Source: Ascidia mentula (taxonomy: Eukaryota; Chordata; Ascidiacea; Phlebobranchia; Ascidiidae). From it: a DNA stretch of 64,000 bases. The notes under the pieces are model-generated. The model was not told the origin of the DNA. It did no database searches and saw nothing but the letters and a program-made list of their open reading frames with translations. Where the stretch lies: the NCBI GenBank assembly GCA_947561715.1, contig OX387204.1, forward strand, positions 12,467,001 to 12,531,000, written 5' to 3'. Below are positions 23,364 through 36,800 of the stretch, in pieces (positions within the stretch are counted from its first letter, which is position 1; every line of letters starts with the position of its first letter). Both the position numbers and the translations under genes were made by a program.

Positions 23364-26300
23364 TTATGTCACAACTGCAAGTGCTCTAAATATAATTTGC
23401 AAAAAGGCACTAAAAATGGAGACAAGGAAAGTAAAAACGTTAGAAGGAGGTTCAGAAGTGGTCGTCACTGGTGACTCGACAGTGGAATAAATCGGTGTGG
23501 TCGAAGTCATAGTTGGAGTTGAAAACATTGTGGTAGTGCTGGCTAAGAGACCCTCTGTAAAGCAAAAGTATTTGAAACATAAGTTTTACTTTTTGATCGC
23601 TGAGTAACGCTTACCTGTGGAAAAAGTAAAGCTAGTTGATGAGCTTGTTGAGAACGTGGGTTTGACTACGATGGTATAAACGGAGGTTGGGTTAAGATTA
23701 GCAAACGCTGCTTCCCTGTTGCGAAGTCTGCTGTACTTTGTAATCACACTTGGTCCTTCAATCAACGTCACGTCATAAAAAAACATTACATAAGCTGGAA
23801 CCAATCTTTCCCACTTGACGATGACGAAATGAAGTCCAAAATTTTGTGCAGTAATTGTGACATCACTGTTTCCTGTGGTTATTTGTTTAGACCTGAGTTC
23901 GTTGTTTAAATCTCACTTTTCATCAACAACTTACCATAACACTCGTTATCGTCATAACAGTAACAACTGGTTCCATAATAATTTATATCGCAGATACCGC
24001 GTGTTCCACAAACTGAATAAGATGTTGAATCACATTTTCCTACAAATTTTTTATTGTTTAGTGGGACTTTATGATTTTTAGGTTATTGTAACATACCCAC
24101 GCAATTAACTCCATTGCCAAAGTATCCCAACTTACAAGAACACGTGAAACTGCCCATTGTGTTCGTACATACCGCCTCATTGTGACAGTTGTGCAAACCG
24201 TTAGAACATTCATCAATATCTGCAAAAAAAATTTACTTATTTGTCTAAGTATTAATTAATGACAAATTTTATTATTATAACCTATACAAACTCCTCCTGA
24301 GAGCGTAAATCCAGCTCCACAACCATGAGCAGGATTCGGTGTGCTTGGCGACAAAGTTGGGTTAGTAGGCATTTGAGGTTCTGCAATACAGTTACCAAAA
24401 CAAAAACTAAATGTTTCGACATGAAAGGGAAAAAACGAGTTATTTTACCTGTTTGAGCTAAAATGCTCGCAGATGAGGTTCCAAGGTGGTTATAGACAAC
24501 TACAGTTAGATTATAAGTTGTTGATGGCTTCAGAAACGAAAACGCTGCTTTTCTTGGAATGTGTTGATCATAGGAAACTCCATCACCGGACAAAAATACA
24601 CTTCTATATGCAACTTTGTTGCTTGTCCATGAAAAACTGAGACCGGTACCAGATTTCCAAGTTGTTGATAAGTTTCCAACAGAAGGTGGTTCAACTAATA
24701 AGAAAATGGATTGAACTGCAGAAGTGATTTATGAGAGCCAGTCTGTGAAAATGCTAACTCCGATCCGTATTGGAAAAAGGTTGAAAAGTCTATCGTTACA
24801 TACTTACCAAAGGAGTCAGACGAAAGGGAATATGTATGACATTCTCCTCTTGAATAACATTCTGTCCCTCCACAATGCTCTATGAATATTTACCCCCAAA
24901 AAAAGCAATTTGAAACAAATAACTAGAAATGTCATTTATTCCACAATTAAGGTAAGAAAAAGAAAAGTCATTTGTTTCTTAGCTCGTCATATTAGCAAAT
25001 GACATCACTTACGAGTGCAAACGTTACCATCCCCAATATAACAATTGTTGCAAATGCAATTGTAACTTCCACGTGTGTTCGTGCATGCTGCGTTCGAATC
25101 ACATGGATTACCCGCGCACTCGTCAATATCTGGTACAATATATGATAGTTTGTCAAACCGGTTGTTTTGACACATTTACATGGCCTGTACTTTCAAATTT
25201 TATTTATTATCGTGTGAATTCCCATATCGTTTGTGAACAGCTGCTTATAGCAAAAATACATTACGCAGAACTGATGCAGTATACTGTTGGGGGCAAAAAG
25301 TTTTCTGCACAGTACCAAATTTAATATGTTATTTATGCACAAAAAGAAAAGTATAGTTTGCCACTTTATCTTGACGTAAAAAAGTGTTTTATGTCACATC
25401 TCGAAACTAATTGAAATTATGAAATACAAAATTCGGTCAAATCTAAAGAACGAGGGACTTGCCAATGCAATTGAATCCGTCACTTCTGAATCCAGAACAG
25501 CAACTTAGTGGCGGAGAGTTTACACATTCTGGCGTTGTTGAAGACGGTAGGATTGGAATTGCTGATTCGGAAACTGTAAAAGCACGCAAATGTAATCTCA
25601 ACATCTCATTTTTATCACAAAAAACTAAAAGATAAAAAAACTCGGAAGCTTGTCGTAAATAATGGAACTTACGAGTTCTGACTTTAATAATTTGAGTGGA
25701 TGTGGAAATGAAATTCCGAGCTGTAACTTTTATGTTGTGCTCGGTATCAGGCTGTAAGTAAAGGAAACCCATCTGCCTCGTTCCTGAATAGTAATATTTT
25801 GTCCCGGTGGTTGAAGCATCTGCTGTGTTTGCGTTGCTGGCATTCCATCCAATAAACAGACTGTTGTGTGTTCGCCACAAAACCTTGATATTGTGAATAA
25901 CTGGTTTACCTGTAGACAAAAAAGTTGACCAGGATGAAAAGAAATAATACCTTCTGTTTTTGCCAAGTATACGGTATACTTACCACTTGTAAAACAGGTG
26001 TAACCGTTCAAACCTTCAGCACAACGACCAGGGCAAGAATTATTGCAGTATCCTGAACATCGATGTAAACAGAAAAAATATATTTAACTAAGTAAGGTGC
26101 GGGTAGGTGTTTAAATTTTTGATTTTCGAAGCTAATCAGATCGTGCAAAAATTTATTCAGACTTTTATTTATTCAGAGGTTCTGGTGACGAAGCAATCAA
26201 ATAAATTAATCACATTTTATTCTGGGCTCTGCAATATGTTTTCATGCTATATTTTATCGGTTAATATAATATTGTTGCAAATCTCTAAAACAAGGAAAAG

Positions 26301-26656
26301 CTATTGGATTGAACAGCTATTTCAACTAAAAGCACAAACCTTTGCAGTCGAAACCGTCACCTACAAACCAGTCTTTGCACTTACAAGTGTATCCCCCACT
26401 TGTGTTTATGCAATTTGCCTCAACGTGACATGCGTGAGTCCCAAGAGCGCATTCATCAACACCTAAAAAGAAAGTTTTCCGAAAAATAACTAGTTTAAAC
26501 TAACAGACTCACTATTTTACCTAAAAATTTAGCATATTATACTTATTGTAAGTTAGTATTCAAAATATTCCAAATGTAACATGAATATTTGTACCCACCT
26601 TGACATTGGACGCATGTTACAACAACAAACACGAACACCAGATTATGCAACATCAT
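23364..26656 (-). CDS. Gene A: EGF/FN3-repeat, probably GPI-anchored, surface protein
   Basis: Thirteen exons: 26656-26599, 26462-26340, 26052-25984, 25909-25673, 25573-25463, 25129-25013, 24879-24808, 24694-24449, 24380-24282, 24219-24097, 24039-23935, 23872-23615 and 23554-23364. All introns are phase 1, giving 602 residues. Order: signal peptide ([19 protein letters not shown]); EGF1 ([17 protein letters not shown]); a small Cys module; FN3-a; a Pro/Cys linker; EGF2 ([16 protein letters not shown]); a Cys module; FN3-b; linker; EGF3 ([12 protein letters not shown]); a Cys module; FN3-c; a short Thr/Ser stalk; and a hydrophobic tail ([17 protein letters not shown]) typical of a GPI signal. 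The product should sit on the cell surface. I do not recognise the family; ligand and role are unknown. The exon 5 intron uses a GC donor. A and C are each other's closest copies in this part of the unit. Confidence 0.8.
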
Positions 26657-27795
26657 GTTGGCAGAATTTTCAGACACTGAACCCAGCCTGCGTGACAAAA
26701 CCCCTTTTCTTCCACCATCGACATAAAGCACTTTTTCTTTACGATTCACTGGGCTCGTGGAACTTGGCAAACAACCAGCAGCCTATTCATCCCAGAAAAA
26801 CATTAATGGGTATCTCCTCGTGGTAAAGCCACAAACCATTTTATTATGAGTATACAATGATCGAAGCCAAACAAACTGTGCGATGCGACACGGTATGTAG
26901 GGCCTACATTCGAAATCCTTAATATGCACTAAAAGGTTCAAATTATATAAATGTCATGTATGTACATATACTTTCATTGCTTGGTAGTTTAAGGGTTGGA
27001 ATGAGTAAACTTTTGTGTTGATCTTTTCAATCTTAACAACAACTCTCAAAATAGATAATAAACGACAAACATGAAATTGTAAATGAGGATTTACGCAAAG
27101 TCACTCAAGCATGAAGACCCCGCGCTCCACTTTTACATAACCACCTGGTTCACAAGACAGTTCAAACAATTTGTGGAAAACATAAACGGGTACAAAATGT
27201 TTATGGTAAAATATTTGTCTCTCATAGACCTTGGTTTTGAAAGTAATTTTCATAAACCACTTAATTGAACGGATGCCCTTTACGTATGGTACCAAGCTAA
27301 CGAATCGAGAAGAATCACCTGAAACTTTCTTCAAGACACAAAATAAATGTGTAAATTACTCTTTTTCAGTTTTCATGTCGCTTTATAATGCGATTTAATT
27401 AAATTTGCTACGTAATGCGCTTCTGAAACAAATTGATGAGTTTCTTACAAGCGTTTTATTCCAGATTGTTGGAGACTTACAACCGTAATCAATCAACCAG
27501 ACAGTAAACTGAACCTGAGATTGGAAGCCATTAGCATGATAAAATCTACTATAATAAACACAAGAAATAAAATAGGAATTGATTAAACCATAAAGAATAT
27601 CGAATCAAGCGCCCCTTAAGAATGCGGTAAAGGTACAAACAAAACCTTCTTCCATTCCTTGAATGCTTACACTTATTATAATTGTATCTCACATGATACA
27701 ATCTAACTAACTACTAACCAGAAAACGTCTGCACAACCTTACTTACGTACTTCGATTGCAAAGACAAATAGCAGTCTCCATAGAAATCGTACGTG

Positions 27796-28223
27796 TGTAA
27801 CGTTTATGCTGTGACGTAGTGTTCACATTTACGTAATTTTCCATTAGGTAATGCAGAGTGACTTAGCAGTTCGTACCAGGAAGTGTAACTCCTATTTTCT
27901 GAAACGACACAGGAGATCGCTCGTAACACGTAATTATGTATCGCGGTTCTCACGCAAGCCGCATAACTGAATTGCCTATAAATTTGTGGTTTCTGTGGTT
28001 GATTCCATTCTACATTTTGGTTCGCCTTTAGCGTAGAATCACCGTCTGTATATTCTACTCTGGGGCTCAGCTGTATTCTGCACATATATCTTTCGTCTTT
28101 GGTGAATAAAACAAACTAACACAAGTTTGGTTAGTTACGAAGAGGAGTCAGGAGTTAAGGGAAACGCATATCGCAGTTGAACACGCAGTTCAAACAAACA
28201 AACAACACTCATTCCTACACGTG
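27796..28223. repeat. 428-bp insert in unit 2 spacer
   Basis: It is absent from units 1 and 3, which read CGTACGTG followed directly by the AATGG or AGTGG flank. Here ACGTG stands on both sides (27791-27795 and 28219-28223), as for a 5-bp target-site duplication. A minus-strand frame of 93 codons (28085-27804) lies inside, with no recognised domain. It has no clear terminal inverted repeat or A-tail, so the element class is unknown. Loss from units 1 and 3 by deletion between the two ACGTG words is the alternative. Confidence 0.6.
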
Positions 28224-30107
28224 AATGGTTGTGCAAATCTTGTCTTGCTGTTTTCCATTCCTCCAAAAATTTTCTTGAATGGAAACAGGACAGTTTCGTA
28301 ACCTATTCTGAAATAAATCACTATTTTCTTAACTCTTTTTAAATAAATATATTTAAAATGTGTATTAATTAGGTGCACGTTTTTTTGCAATAGAAATTAA
28401 ATTCCAAGATGTCATCAAACAATCAAGTTGATTTATTAAATTTTAATTTCGCCATTTCAGTACATTGTGTGCCGATCAGAAAATGTGCATTAATTGGTTG
28501 TTCAAGTCAGCAAAATTACCTTTACCATACGAAAGCACACTCTTCTGATATCATCTCTTTGTGCCACTCTGGGAAAAACGCAAACTGTTGACGGTTAGTT
28601 CTAGATAGTACCGGGCCGGATTTGATTGATAAACATGCGGATCCGGGTAGCATCTCTATTAACATATCCTATAGTGAAGTGGAAGATATTGTCCGAATCA
28701 ATTTAAGCAACATTGTCATGTCATGATAAGACATTGTATGTATTTTATTGACCGTTATTAAAAATGTTGTGTCCTTTGAAGCAGTATATATAAGTAGCCC
28801 ACCTACTTATATAACTTATATAAACCAATTCATTTGATCCCCATTATGTAAGTTTCACTTTAAAGGTGCTTTCAAAGTACGGCTAATGTTTTCAATGCAT
28901 TCTTTGCTAAAGCATTGCAGCCTAAATTAGCTACTTTTTTCCGACAATTTGGTTCTGGGTAGGTTAAACTCACGCGACCTTCACATTTACGTACTGGAGA
29001 TCTACCACCGTTAATCACACATCCAGACAATAAACTGAACCAGCGTTTGGAAACCTTTAGCATGCAAAAAGTCAACTAAGCCTTAACTGAAACAATATAG
29101 ATGGCACGAAACTTAAATGGGAAATACTTTGATTTTTTAATTCACTTGAAAACAAAATTTCCACCACTATACGATTTTAACAAACTTGCAAAACCAACAG
29201 TACACCAAATAGTCTAAAATGTGTTTTGTTTACATGAGCTTGCGTCACATGGGGCCATATTAGAAGTTGCATGGCTTGCTGAACTAAACAAGTAAAGAAA
29301 ATATTTGTTTCTTAAAATGAGAAAAGCCCGTTTATCAAAAGCAGACTACGAAACAGAAATATGAAAACAAAGCTAGACATTATTTTGCAAATTCCATTGA
29401 CCTAAATTACAGTCGTTGAAATGTTTCGACCCCAAAATGCGAAAACATTTGACACATTATAAGAAGGTATTTTTTACTAACACGTATTTTTATTAATACT
29501 GCCAACCGTGTATCAACGAACACGAAATTTAACTGGAAACTTTCTGCCAATCAGGTCAAGAATTTAGACCCAGTTGCCCATTACTGACGCTTATTACTTT
29601 GCAACAGTCGTATGGGGTTGTTTCGAAACTGTTTTCTGAGTACTGTTTGTTAAGAAATTGATTTTATCTATGTTTTGACTTCAAAAAGTCACAACCAAAT
29701 GTATTACCTGAATCGTAATGTGCACATAAACCAAAATTGGTAAATAAACAACGTGTAAAAATTTTGCTTGTGAATTTGAATGGTTTATGACCTGTTTATG
29801 GACAGATAATTTCTTCTCATACAAGCTGGTCATGCAAACTGAAGCAAGTCATTTAAATTTAAACAACCGCATTGCCGTCTGAAAAACTGTTAAATTTAGC
29901 AGCAATTTTGAAACCGATTTGACCGCTTTTTTCATTTCAACTTTATTACAAAATCTTGCACATGCTTTGATTATTTTGTTTCTTTAATTGTTGTTTTTGA
30001 CACACATTACCATCAGCTTTCTTTTGACTGTACAACATGATAAGGAATATGTTAATTTTGGGATATGTGTTCTGGTAGCGTTGCAAATTTCTTTTACGAA
30101 CAATTTT

Positions 30108-32796
30108 TTATGTTACAAATGCAAGTGCCCTAAATATAATTTGCAAAAAGGCACTAAAAATGGAGACAAGGAAAGTAAAAACGTTGCAGTTGGAAGGAGG
30201 TTCAGAAGTGGTCGTCATTGCTGACTCGACAGTGGAATAAATCGGTGTGGTCGAAGTCGTAGCTGGAGTGGAAAACATTGTGGTAGTGCTGGCTAAGAGA
30301 CCTTCTGCAAAGTAAAGGTATTTGAAACACTTGTGTCACGTTCGCATCACTCAGTAACGCCTACCTGTGGTAAAAGTAAAGTTGGTTGATGTGCTTGTTG
30401 AGAACGTGGGTTTGACCATGATGGTATAAACAGAGGTTGGGTTAAGATTAGCAAACGCTGCTTCCCTGTTGTGAAGTCTGCTGTACTTTGTAATTACACT
30501 TGTTCCTTCAATCAACGTCACGTCATAACAAAATATTTCATAAGCTGGAACCAATCTTTCCCACTTGACGATGACGAAATGAAGTCCAACATTTTGTGGA
30601 ATAATTGTGACATCACTGTTTTCTGTGTGTGGTTATTTGTTTAGACCTGAGTTCGTTGTTTAAATTTTACTTTTCATCAACAACTTACCATAACACTCGT
30701 TATTGTTATGACAGTAACAACTGGTTCCATAGTAATTTCTACCGCAGATACCGCGGGTTCCACAAATTGAGTAAGAAGTTGAATCACATTTTCCTACAAA
30801 TTTTGTAGTGTTTAGTGGGACTTTATGATTTTTAGGTTATTGTAACTTACCCACACAAATGATTCCATTGCCAAAGTATCCCAACTTACAAGAACATGTG
30901 AAACTGCCCATTGTGTTCGTACATACCGCCTCATTGTGGCAGTTGTGCAAACCGTGAGAACATTCATCAATATCTGTAATAAAGGCTTACTTATTTGTCT
31001 AAGTATTATTTAATGACAAATTTATTTATTACAACCTATACAAGCTCCTCCTGAGAGCGCAAATCCAGCTCCACAACCATCAGCAGGATTCGGTGTGCTT
31101 GGCGACAAAGTTGGGTTAATAGGCATTTGAGGTTCTGCAATACAGTTGCCAAGAGAAAAACTAAATGTTTCGAGATAAAAGGGAAAAAATGAGTTACTAT
31201 ACCTGTTTGAGCTAAAATGCTCGCAGATGCAGTTCCAAGGTGGTTATAGACAACTACAGTTAGATTATAAGTTGTTGATGGTTTCAGAAACGAAAACGCT
31301 GCTTTTCTTGGAATGTGTTGATCATAGGAAACTCCATCACCGGACAAAAACGCACTTCTATATGCAACTTTGTTGCTTGTCCATGAAAAACTGAGACCGG
31401 TACCAGATTTCCAAGTTGTTGATAAGTTTCCAACAGAAGGCTGTTCAACTAATAACAAATAGATTGAACTGCAGAAGTGATTTATGAGAGCCAGTCTGTG
31501 AAAATGCTAACTTCGATCCGTAGTGGAAAAGGGTTGAAAATCCTATCGTTACATACTTACCAAAGGTGTCAGACCAAAGGGAAAATGTATCACATCCTCC
31601 TTCTGAATAACATTCTGTTCCTCCACAATGTTCTATGAATATTAACCCAAAAAACATTAATGTCATTTATTCTATAATTAAGGTGAGAAAAAGAAAAGTC
31701 ATTTATTCCTTAGCTCGTCATGTTAGCAAATGACATCACTTACGAGTGCAAACGTTACCATCCCCAATATAACAATTGTTGCAAATACAGTTGTAACTTC
31801 CAGGTGTGTTCCTGCATGCTGCGTTCGAATCACATGGATTACCCGCGCACTCGTCTATATCTGGTACAAAATATGATTTGTCAAACCGGTTGTTTTCACA
31901 CATTTACATGGCCTGTACTTTCAAATTTTATTTATTATCGTGTGAATTCCCATATCGTTTGTGTACAGCTGCTTATAGCAAAAATACATTACGCAGAACT
32001 GATGCAGTATACTGTTGGGGGCAAAAAAAATTCTGCACAGTACCAAATTTCAAATGTTGTTTACACACAAAAACAAAAGTATAGTTTGCCACTTTATCTT
32101 GACGTGAAAAAGTGTTTTATGTCACATCTCGAAACTAATCAAAATTATGACATACAAAATTCGTTCAAATCTAGAGGGACTTGCCAATGCAATTGAATCC
32201 GTCACTTTTGTATCCAGAACAGCAACTTAGTGGCGGAGAGTTTACACATCCTGACATTGTTGGAGATGGAAGGGTTGGAATTGCTGGTTCGGAAACTGTA
32301 AAAGCACGCGATTGTAATCTCAACTTCGCATATTTATCACAAAAAACTGAAAGATAAAAATCTCGGAAACTGGTCGTGAGGTGAGTAATCGAACTTACGA
32401 GTTCTGACTGTAATACTTTGAGTGGATGTGGAAATGAAATTCCGAGCTGTAACTGTTATGCTGTACTCGGTATCTGGCTGCAAGTAAAGGAAACCTATCT
32501 GCCTCGTTCCAGAATAGTAATTCCTTGTCCCGGTGGTTGAAGCATCCGCTGTGTTCGCGTTGCTTGCATTCCATCCAATAAACAGACTGTTGTGGGTTCG
32601 CCACAACACCTTGATATTGTGAATAACTGGTTCACCTGTGGATAAAAAATTGACCAGGATGAAAAGAAATAATACTTTCTGTTTTTGCCAAGTTACTTTT
32701 TGCAGAACAGCAGCATGGTATACTTACCACTTGTAAAACAGGTGTAACCGTTCAAACCTTCAGCACAACGACCAGGGCAAGAATTATTGCAGTATC
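30108..32796 (-). pseudogene. Gene B: headless copy of the EGF/FN3 surface-protein gene
   Basis: Eleven exons equivalent to exons 3-13 of its sisters are intact: 32796-32728, 32635-32399, 32295-32185, 31860-31744, 31632-31561, 31448-31203, 31134-31036, 30973-30851, 30793-30689, 30622-30365 and 30304-30108. Exons 1 (signal peptide) and 2 (EGF1) are missing. At about 32990 the sequence jumps from the intron after exon 2 straight to sequence just upstream of the start codon (GCAATATGTTT joined to GACAAAACCCC), a deletion of roughly 455 bp compared with gene A. Without a signal peptide it cannot make the usual surface protein unless it borrows 5' exons, for example by read-through splicing from gene C upstream. 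The remaining frame is open and nearly identical to D and E. Confidence 0.75.
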
Positions 32797-33832
32797 CTGA
32801 ACATCGATGTAAACAGAAAAAATATATTTAACTAAGTAAGGTGCGGGTAGGTGTTTAAATTTTTGATTTTCGAAGCTAATCAGATCGTGCAAAAATTTAT
32901 TCAGACTTCCTATTGATTAAATAAAAGGTTCTGGTGACGATGCAATCAAATAAATTAATCACATTTTATTCTGGGCTCTGCAATATGTTTGACAAAACCC
33001 CTTTTCTTCCATCATCGACATAAAGCACTTTTTCTTTATGATTCACTGGGCTCGTGGAACTTGACAAACAACCAGCAGCCTATTCATCCCAGAAAAACAT
33101 AAATGGGTAACTCCTCGTGGTAAAGCCACAAACCATTTTATTATGAGTATACATTGATCGAAGCCAAACAAACTGTGCGATGCGACACGGTATGTACATT
33201 CGAAATCCTTAATATGCACTAAAAGGTTCAAATTATATAAATGTACATGTATGTACATATACTTTCATTGCTTTTGTAGTGTAAGGGTTGGAATGAGTAT
33301 ACTTTTGTGTTGATCTTTTCAATCTTAACAACAACTCGCAAAATAGATAATAAAGGACAAACACGAAATTGGAAATGAGGATTTACGCAAAGTCACTCAA
33401 GCATGAAGACCCCGCGCTCCACTTTTACATAACCACCTGGTTCACAAGACAGTTCAAATAATTTGTGCAAAACATAAACGGGTACAAAATGTTTGTAGTA
33501 AAATATTTGTCTCTCATAGACCTTGCTTTTGAAAGTAAATTTCATAAACCACTTAATTGAACGGATGCCCTTCACGTATGGTACCAAGCTAACGAATCGA
33601 GAAGAATCACCTGAAACTTTTTTCAAGACACAAAATAAATGTGTAAATTACTCTTTTTCAGTTTTCATGTCGCTTTACAATGCGATTTAATTAAATTTGC
33701 TACGTAATGCGCTTCTGAAACAAATTGGTGAGTTTCTTACAAGCGTTTTATTCCAGAATGTTGGAGATTTACAACCGTAATCAATCAACCAGACAGTAAA
33801 CTGAACCAGAGATCGGAAGCCATTAGCATGAT

Positions 33833-36800
33833 AAAATCTACTATAATAAACACAAGAAATAAAATAGGAATTGATTAAACCATAAAGAATATCGAATCAA
33901 GCGCCCCTTAAGAATGCGGTAAAGGTACAAACAAAACCTTCTTCCATTCCTTGAATGCTTACACTTATTATAATTGTATCTCACATGATACAATCTAACT
34001 AACTACTAACCAGGAAACGTTTACACAACCTTACTTACGTACTTCGATTGAAAAGACAAATAACAGTCTCCATAGAAATCGTACGTGAATGGTTGTGCAA
34101 ATCTTGTCTTGTTGTTTTCCATTCCTCCAAAAATTTTCTTGAATGGAAACAGGACAGTTTCGTAACCTATTCTGAAATAAATCACTATTTTCTTAACTCT
34201 TTTTAAAGAAGATATTGTCCGAATCAATTTAAGCAACATTGTCATGTCATGATAAGACATTGTATGTATTTTATTGACCGTTATTAAAAATGTTGTGTCC
34301 TTTGAAGCAGTATATATAAGTAACCCACCTACTTATATAACTTATATAAACCAATTCATTTGATCCCCATTATGTAAGTTTCACTTTAAAGGTGCTTTCA
34401 AAGTACGGCTAATGTTTTCAATGCATTCTTTGCTAAAGCATTGCAGCCTAAATTAGCTACTTTTTTCCGACAATTTGGTTCTGGGTAGGTTAAACTCACG
34501 CGACCTTCACATTTACGTACTGGAGATCTACCACCGTTAATCACACATCCAGACAATAAACTGAACCAGCGTTTGGAAACCTTTAGCATGCAAAAAGTCA
34601 ACTAAGCCTTAACTGAAACAATATAGATGGCACGAAACTTAAGTGGGAAATACTTTGATTTTTTAATTCACTTGAAAACAAAATTTCCACCACTATACGA
34701 TTTTAGGAAACTTGCAAAACCAACAGTACACCAAATAGTCTAAAATGTGTTTTGTTTACATGAGCTTGCGTCACATGGGGCCATATTAGAAGTTGCATGG
34801 CTTGCTGAACTAAACAAGTAAAGAAAATATTTGTTTCTTAAAATGAGAAAAGCCGGTTTATCAAAAGCAGACTACGAAACAGAAATATGAAAACAAAGCT
34901 AGACATTATTTTGCAAATTCCATTGACCTAAATTACAGTCGTTGAAATGTTTCGATCCCCAAAATGCGAAAACATTTGACACATCATAAGAAGGTATTTT
35001 TTACTAACACGTATTTTTATTAATACTGCCAACCGTGTATCAACGAACACGAAATTCAACTGGAAACTTTCTGCCAATCAGGTCAAGAATTTAGACCCAG
35101 TTGCCCATTACTGACGCTTATTACTTTGCAACAGTCGTATGGGGTTGTTTCGAAACTGTTTTCTGAGTACTGTTTGTTAAGAAATTGATTTTATCTATGT
35201 TTTGACTTTAAAAAGTCACAACCAAATGTATTACCTGAATCGTAATGTGCACATAAACCAAAATTGGTAAATAAACAACGTGTAAAAATTTTGCTTGTCA
35301 ATTTGAATGGTTTATGACCTGTTTATGGACAGATAATTTCTTCTCATACAAGCTGGTCATGCAAACTGAAGCAAGTCATTTAAATTTAAACAACCGCATT
35401 GCCGTCTGAAAAACTGTTGGAAAATTAGCAGCAATTTTAAAACCGATTGACCGCTTTTTTCATTTCAACTTTATTACAAAATCTTGCACATGCTTTGATT
35501 ATTTTGTTTCTTTAATTGTTGTTTTTGACACACATTACCATCAGCTTTCTTTTGACTGTACAACATGATAAGGAATATGTTAATTTTGGGATATGTGTTC
35601 TGGTAGCGTTGCATATTCCTTTTCGAACAATTTTTTATGTCACAAATGCAAGTGCCTGAATATAATTTGCAAAAAGGCACTAATAATGGAGACAAGGAAA
35701 GTAAAAACGTTGCAGTTGGAAGGAGGTTCAGAAGTGGTCGTCATTGCTGACTCGACAGTGGAATAAATCGGTGTGGTCGAAGTCGTAGCTGGAGTGGAAA
35801 ACATTGTGGTAGTGCTGGCTAAGAGATCTTCTGCAAAGTAAAGGTATTTGAAACACTTGTGTCACGTTCGCATCACTCAGTAACGCCTACCTGTGGTAAA
35901 AGTGAAGTTAGTTGATGTGCTTGTTGAGAACGTGGGTTTGACCATGATGGTATAAACAGAGGTTGGGTTAAGATTAGCAAACGCTGCTTCTCTGTTGTGA
36001 AGTCTGCTGTACTTTGTAATTACACTTGTTCCTTCAATCAACGTCACGTCATAAAAAAACATTACATAAGCTGGAACCAATCTTTCCCACTTGACGATGA
36101 AGAAATGAAGTCCAAAATTTTGTGGAGTAATTGTGACATCACTGTTTCCTGTGGTTATTTGTTTAGACCTGAGTTCGTTGTTTAAATCTCACTTTTCATC
36201 AACAACTTACCATAACACTCGTTATCGTCATAACAGTAACAACTGGTTCCATAATAATTTATATCGCAGATACCGCGTGTTCCACAAACTGAATAAGATG
36301 TTGAATCACATTTTCCTACAAATTTTTTATTGTTTAGTGGGACTTGATGATTTTTAGGTTATTGTAACATACCCACGCAATTAACTCCATTGCCAAAGTA
36401 TCCCAACTTACAAGAACATGTGAAACTGCCCATTGTGTTCGTACATATCGCCTCATTGTGACAGTTGTGCAAACCGTTAGAACATTCATCAATATCTGTA
36501 AAAAAGTTTTACTTATTTGTCTAAATAATAATTAATGACAAATTTAATTAATATAACCTATACAAGCTCCTCCTGAGAGCGTAAATCCAGCTCCACAACC
36601 ATGAGCAGGATTCGGTGTGCTTGGCGACAAAGTTGGGTTAGTAGGCATTTGAGGTTCTGCAATAAAGTTACCAAGACAAAAACTAAATGTTTCGAAATGA
36701 AAGGGAAAAAACGAGTTATTTTACCTGTTTGAGCTAAAATGCTCGCAGATGCAGTTCCAAGGTGGTTATAGACAACTACAGTCAGATTATAAGTTGTTGA

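Larger units (their letters stand above)
20261..27540 (-). repeat. Array unit 1 (with gene A)
   Basis: Starts at AAAATCTACTATAATAAACA, the same word that opens units 2, 3 and 4 (27541, 33833, 39839) and 5 (46581). In plus-strand order it holds the 3' spacer (20261-23363), gene A (23364-26656) and the 5' flank (26657-27540). Without the 0.98-kb transposon at 21917-22897 it is about 6.3 kb. The spacer has no supported gene. It lacks the 428-bp insert found in units 2, 4 and 5. Confidence 0.85.
27541..33832 (-). repeat. Array unit 2 (with truncated gene B)
   Basis: Holds a 3' spacer with the 428-bp insert (27541-30107), gene B (30108-32796) and a 5' flank that has lost the first two exons. From about 27000 to about 32950 it matches 39300-45250 at a constant offset of 12,298 bp, with only scattered mismatches. 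No other gene is supported in the spacer. Confidence 0.85.

Noticed and set aside
27804-28085. 93-codon frame in the 428-bp insert as a separate gene
   Set aside because: No recognised domain, no splice or promoter evidence; kept only as a note on the insert.
28872-29075. A 67-codon minus-strand frame kept in spacers of units 1-5
   Set aside because: Copies are too recent for frame conservation to mean much, unit 1 differs by several amino-acid changes, and unit 6 has lost it; no domain is recognised.
31720-32196. Plus-strand frame of 158 codons, repeated at 44018 and 50760
   Set aside because: It runs antisense through EGF exon 6 and the adjacent intron; the conservation is explained by the minus-strand gene and the recent duplication.
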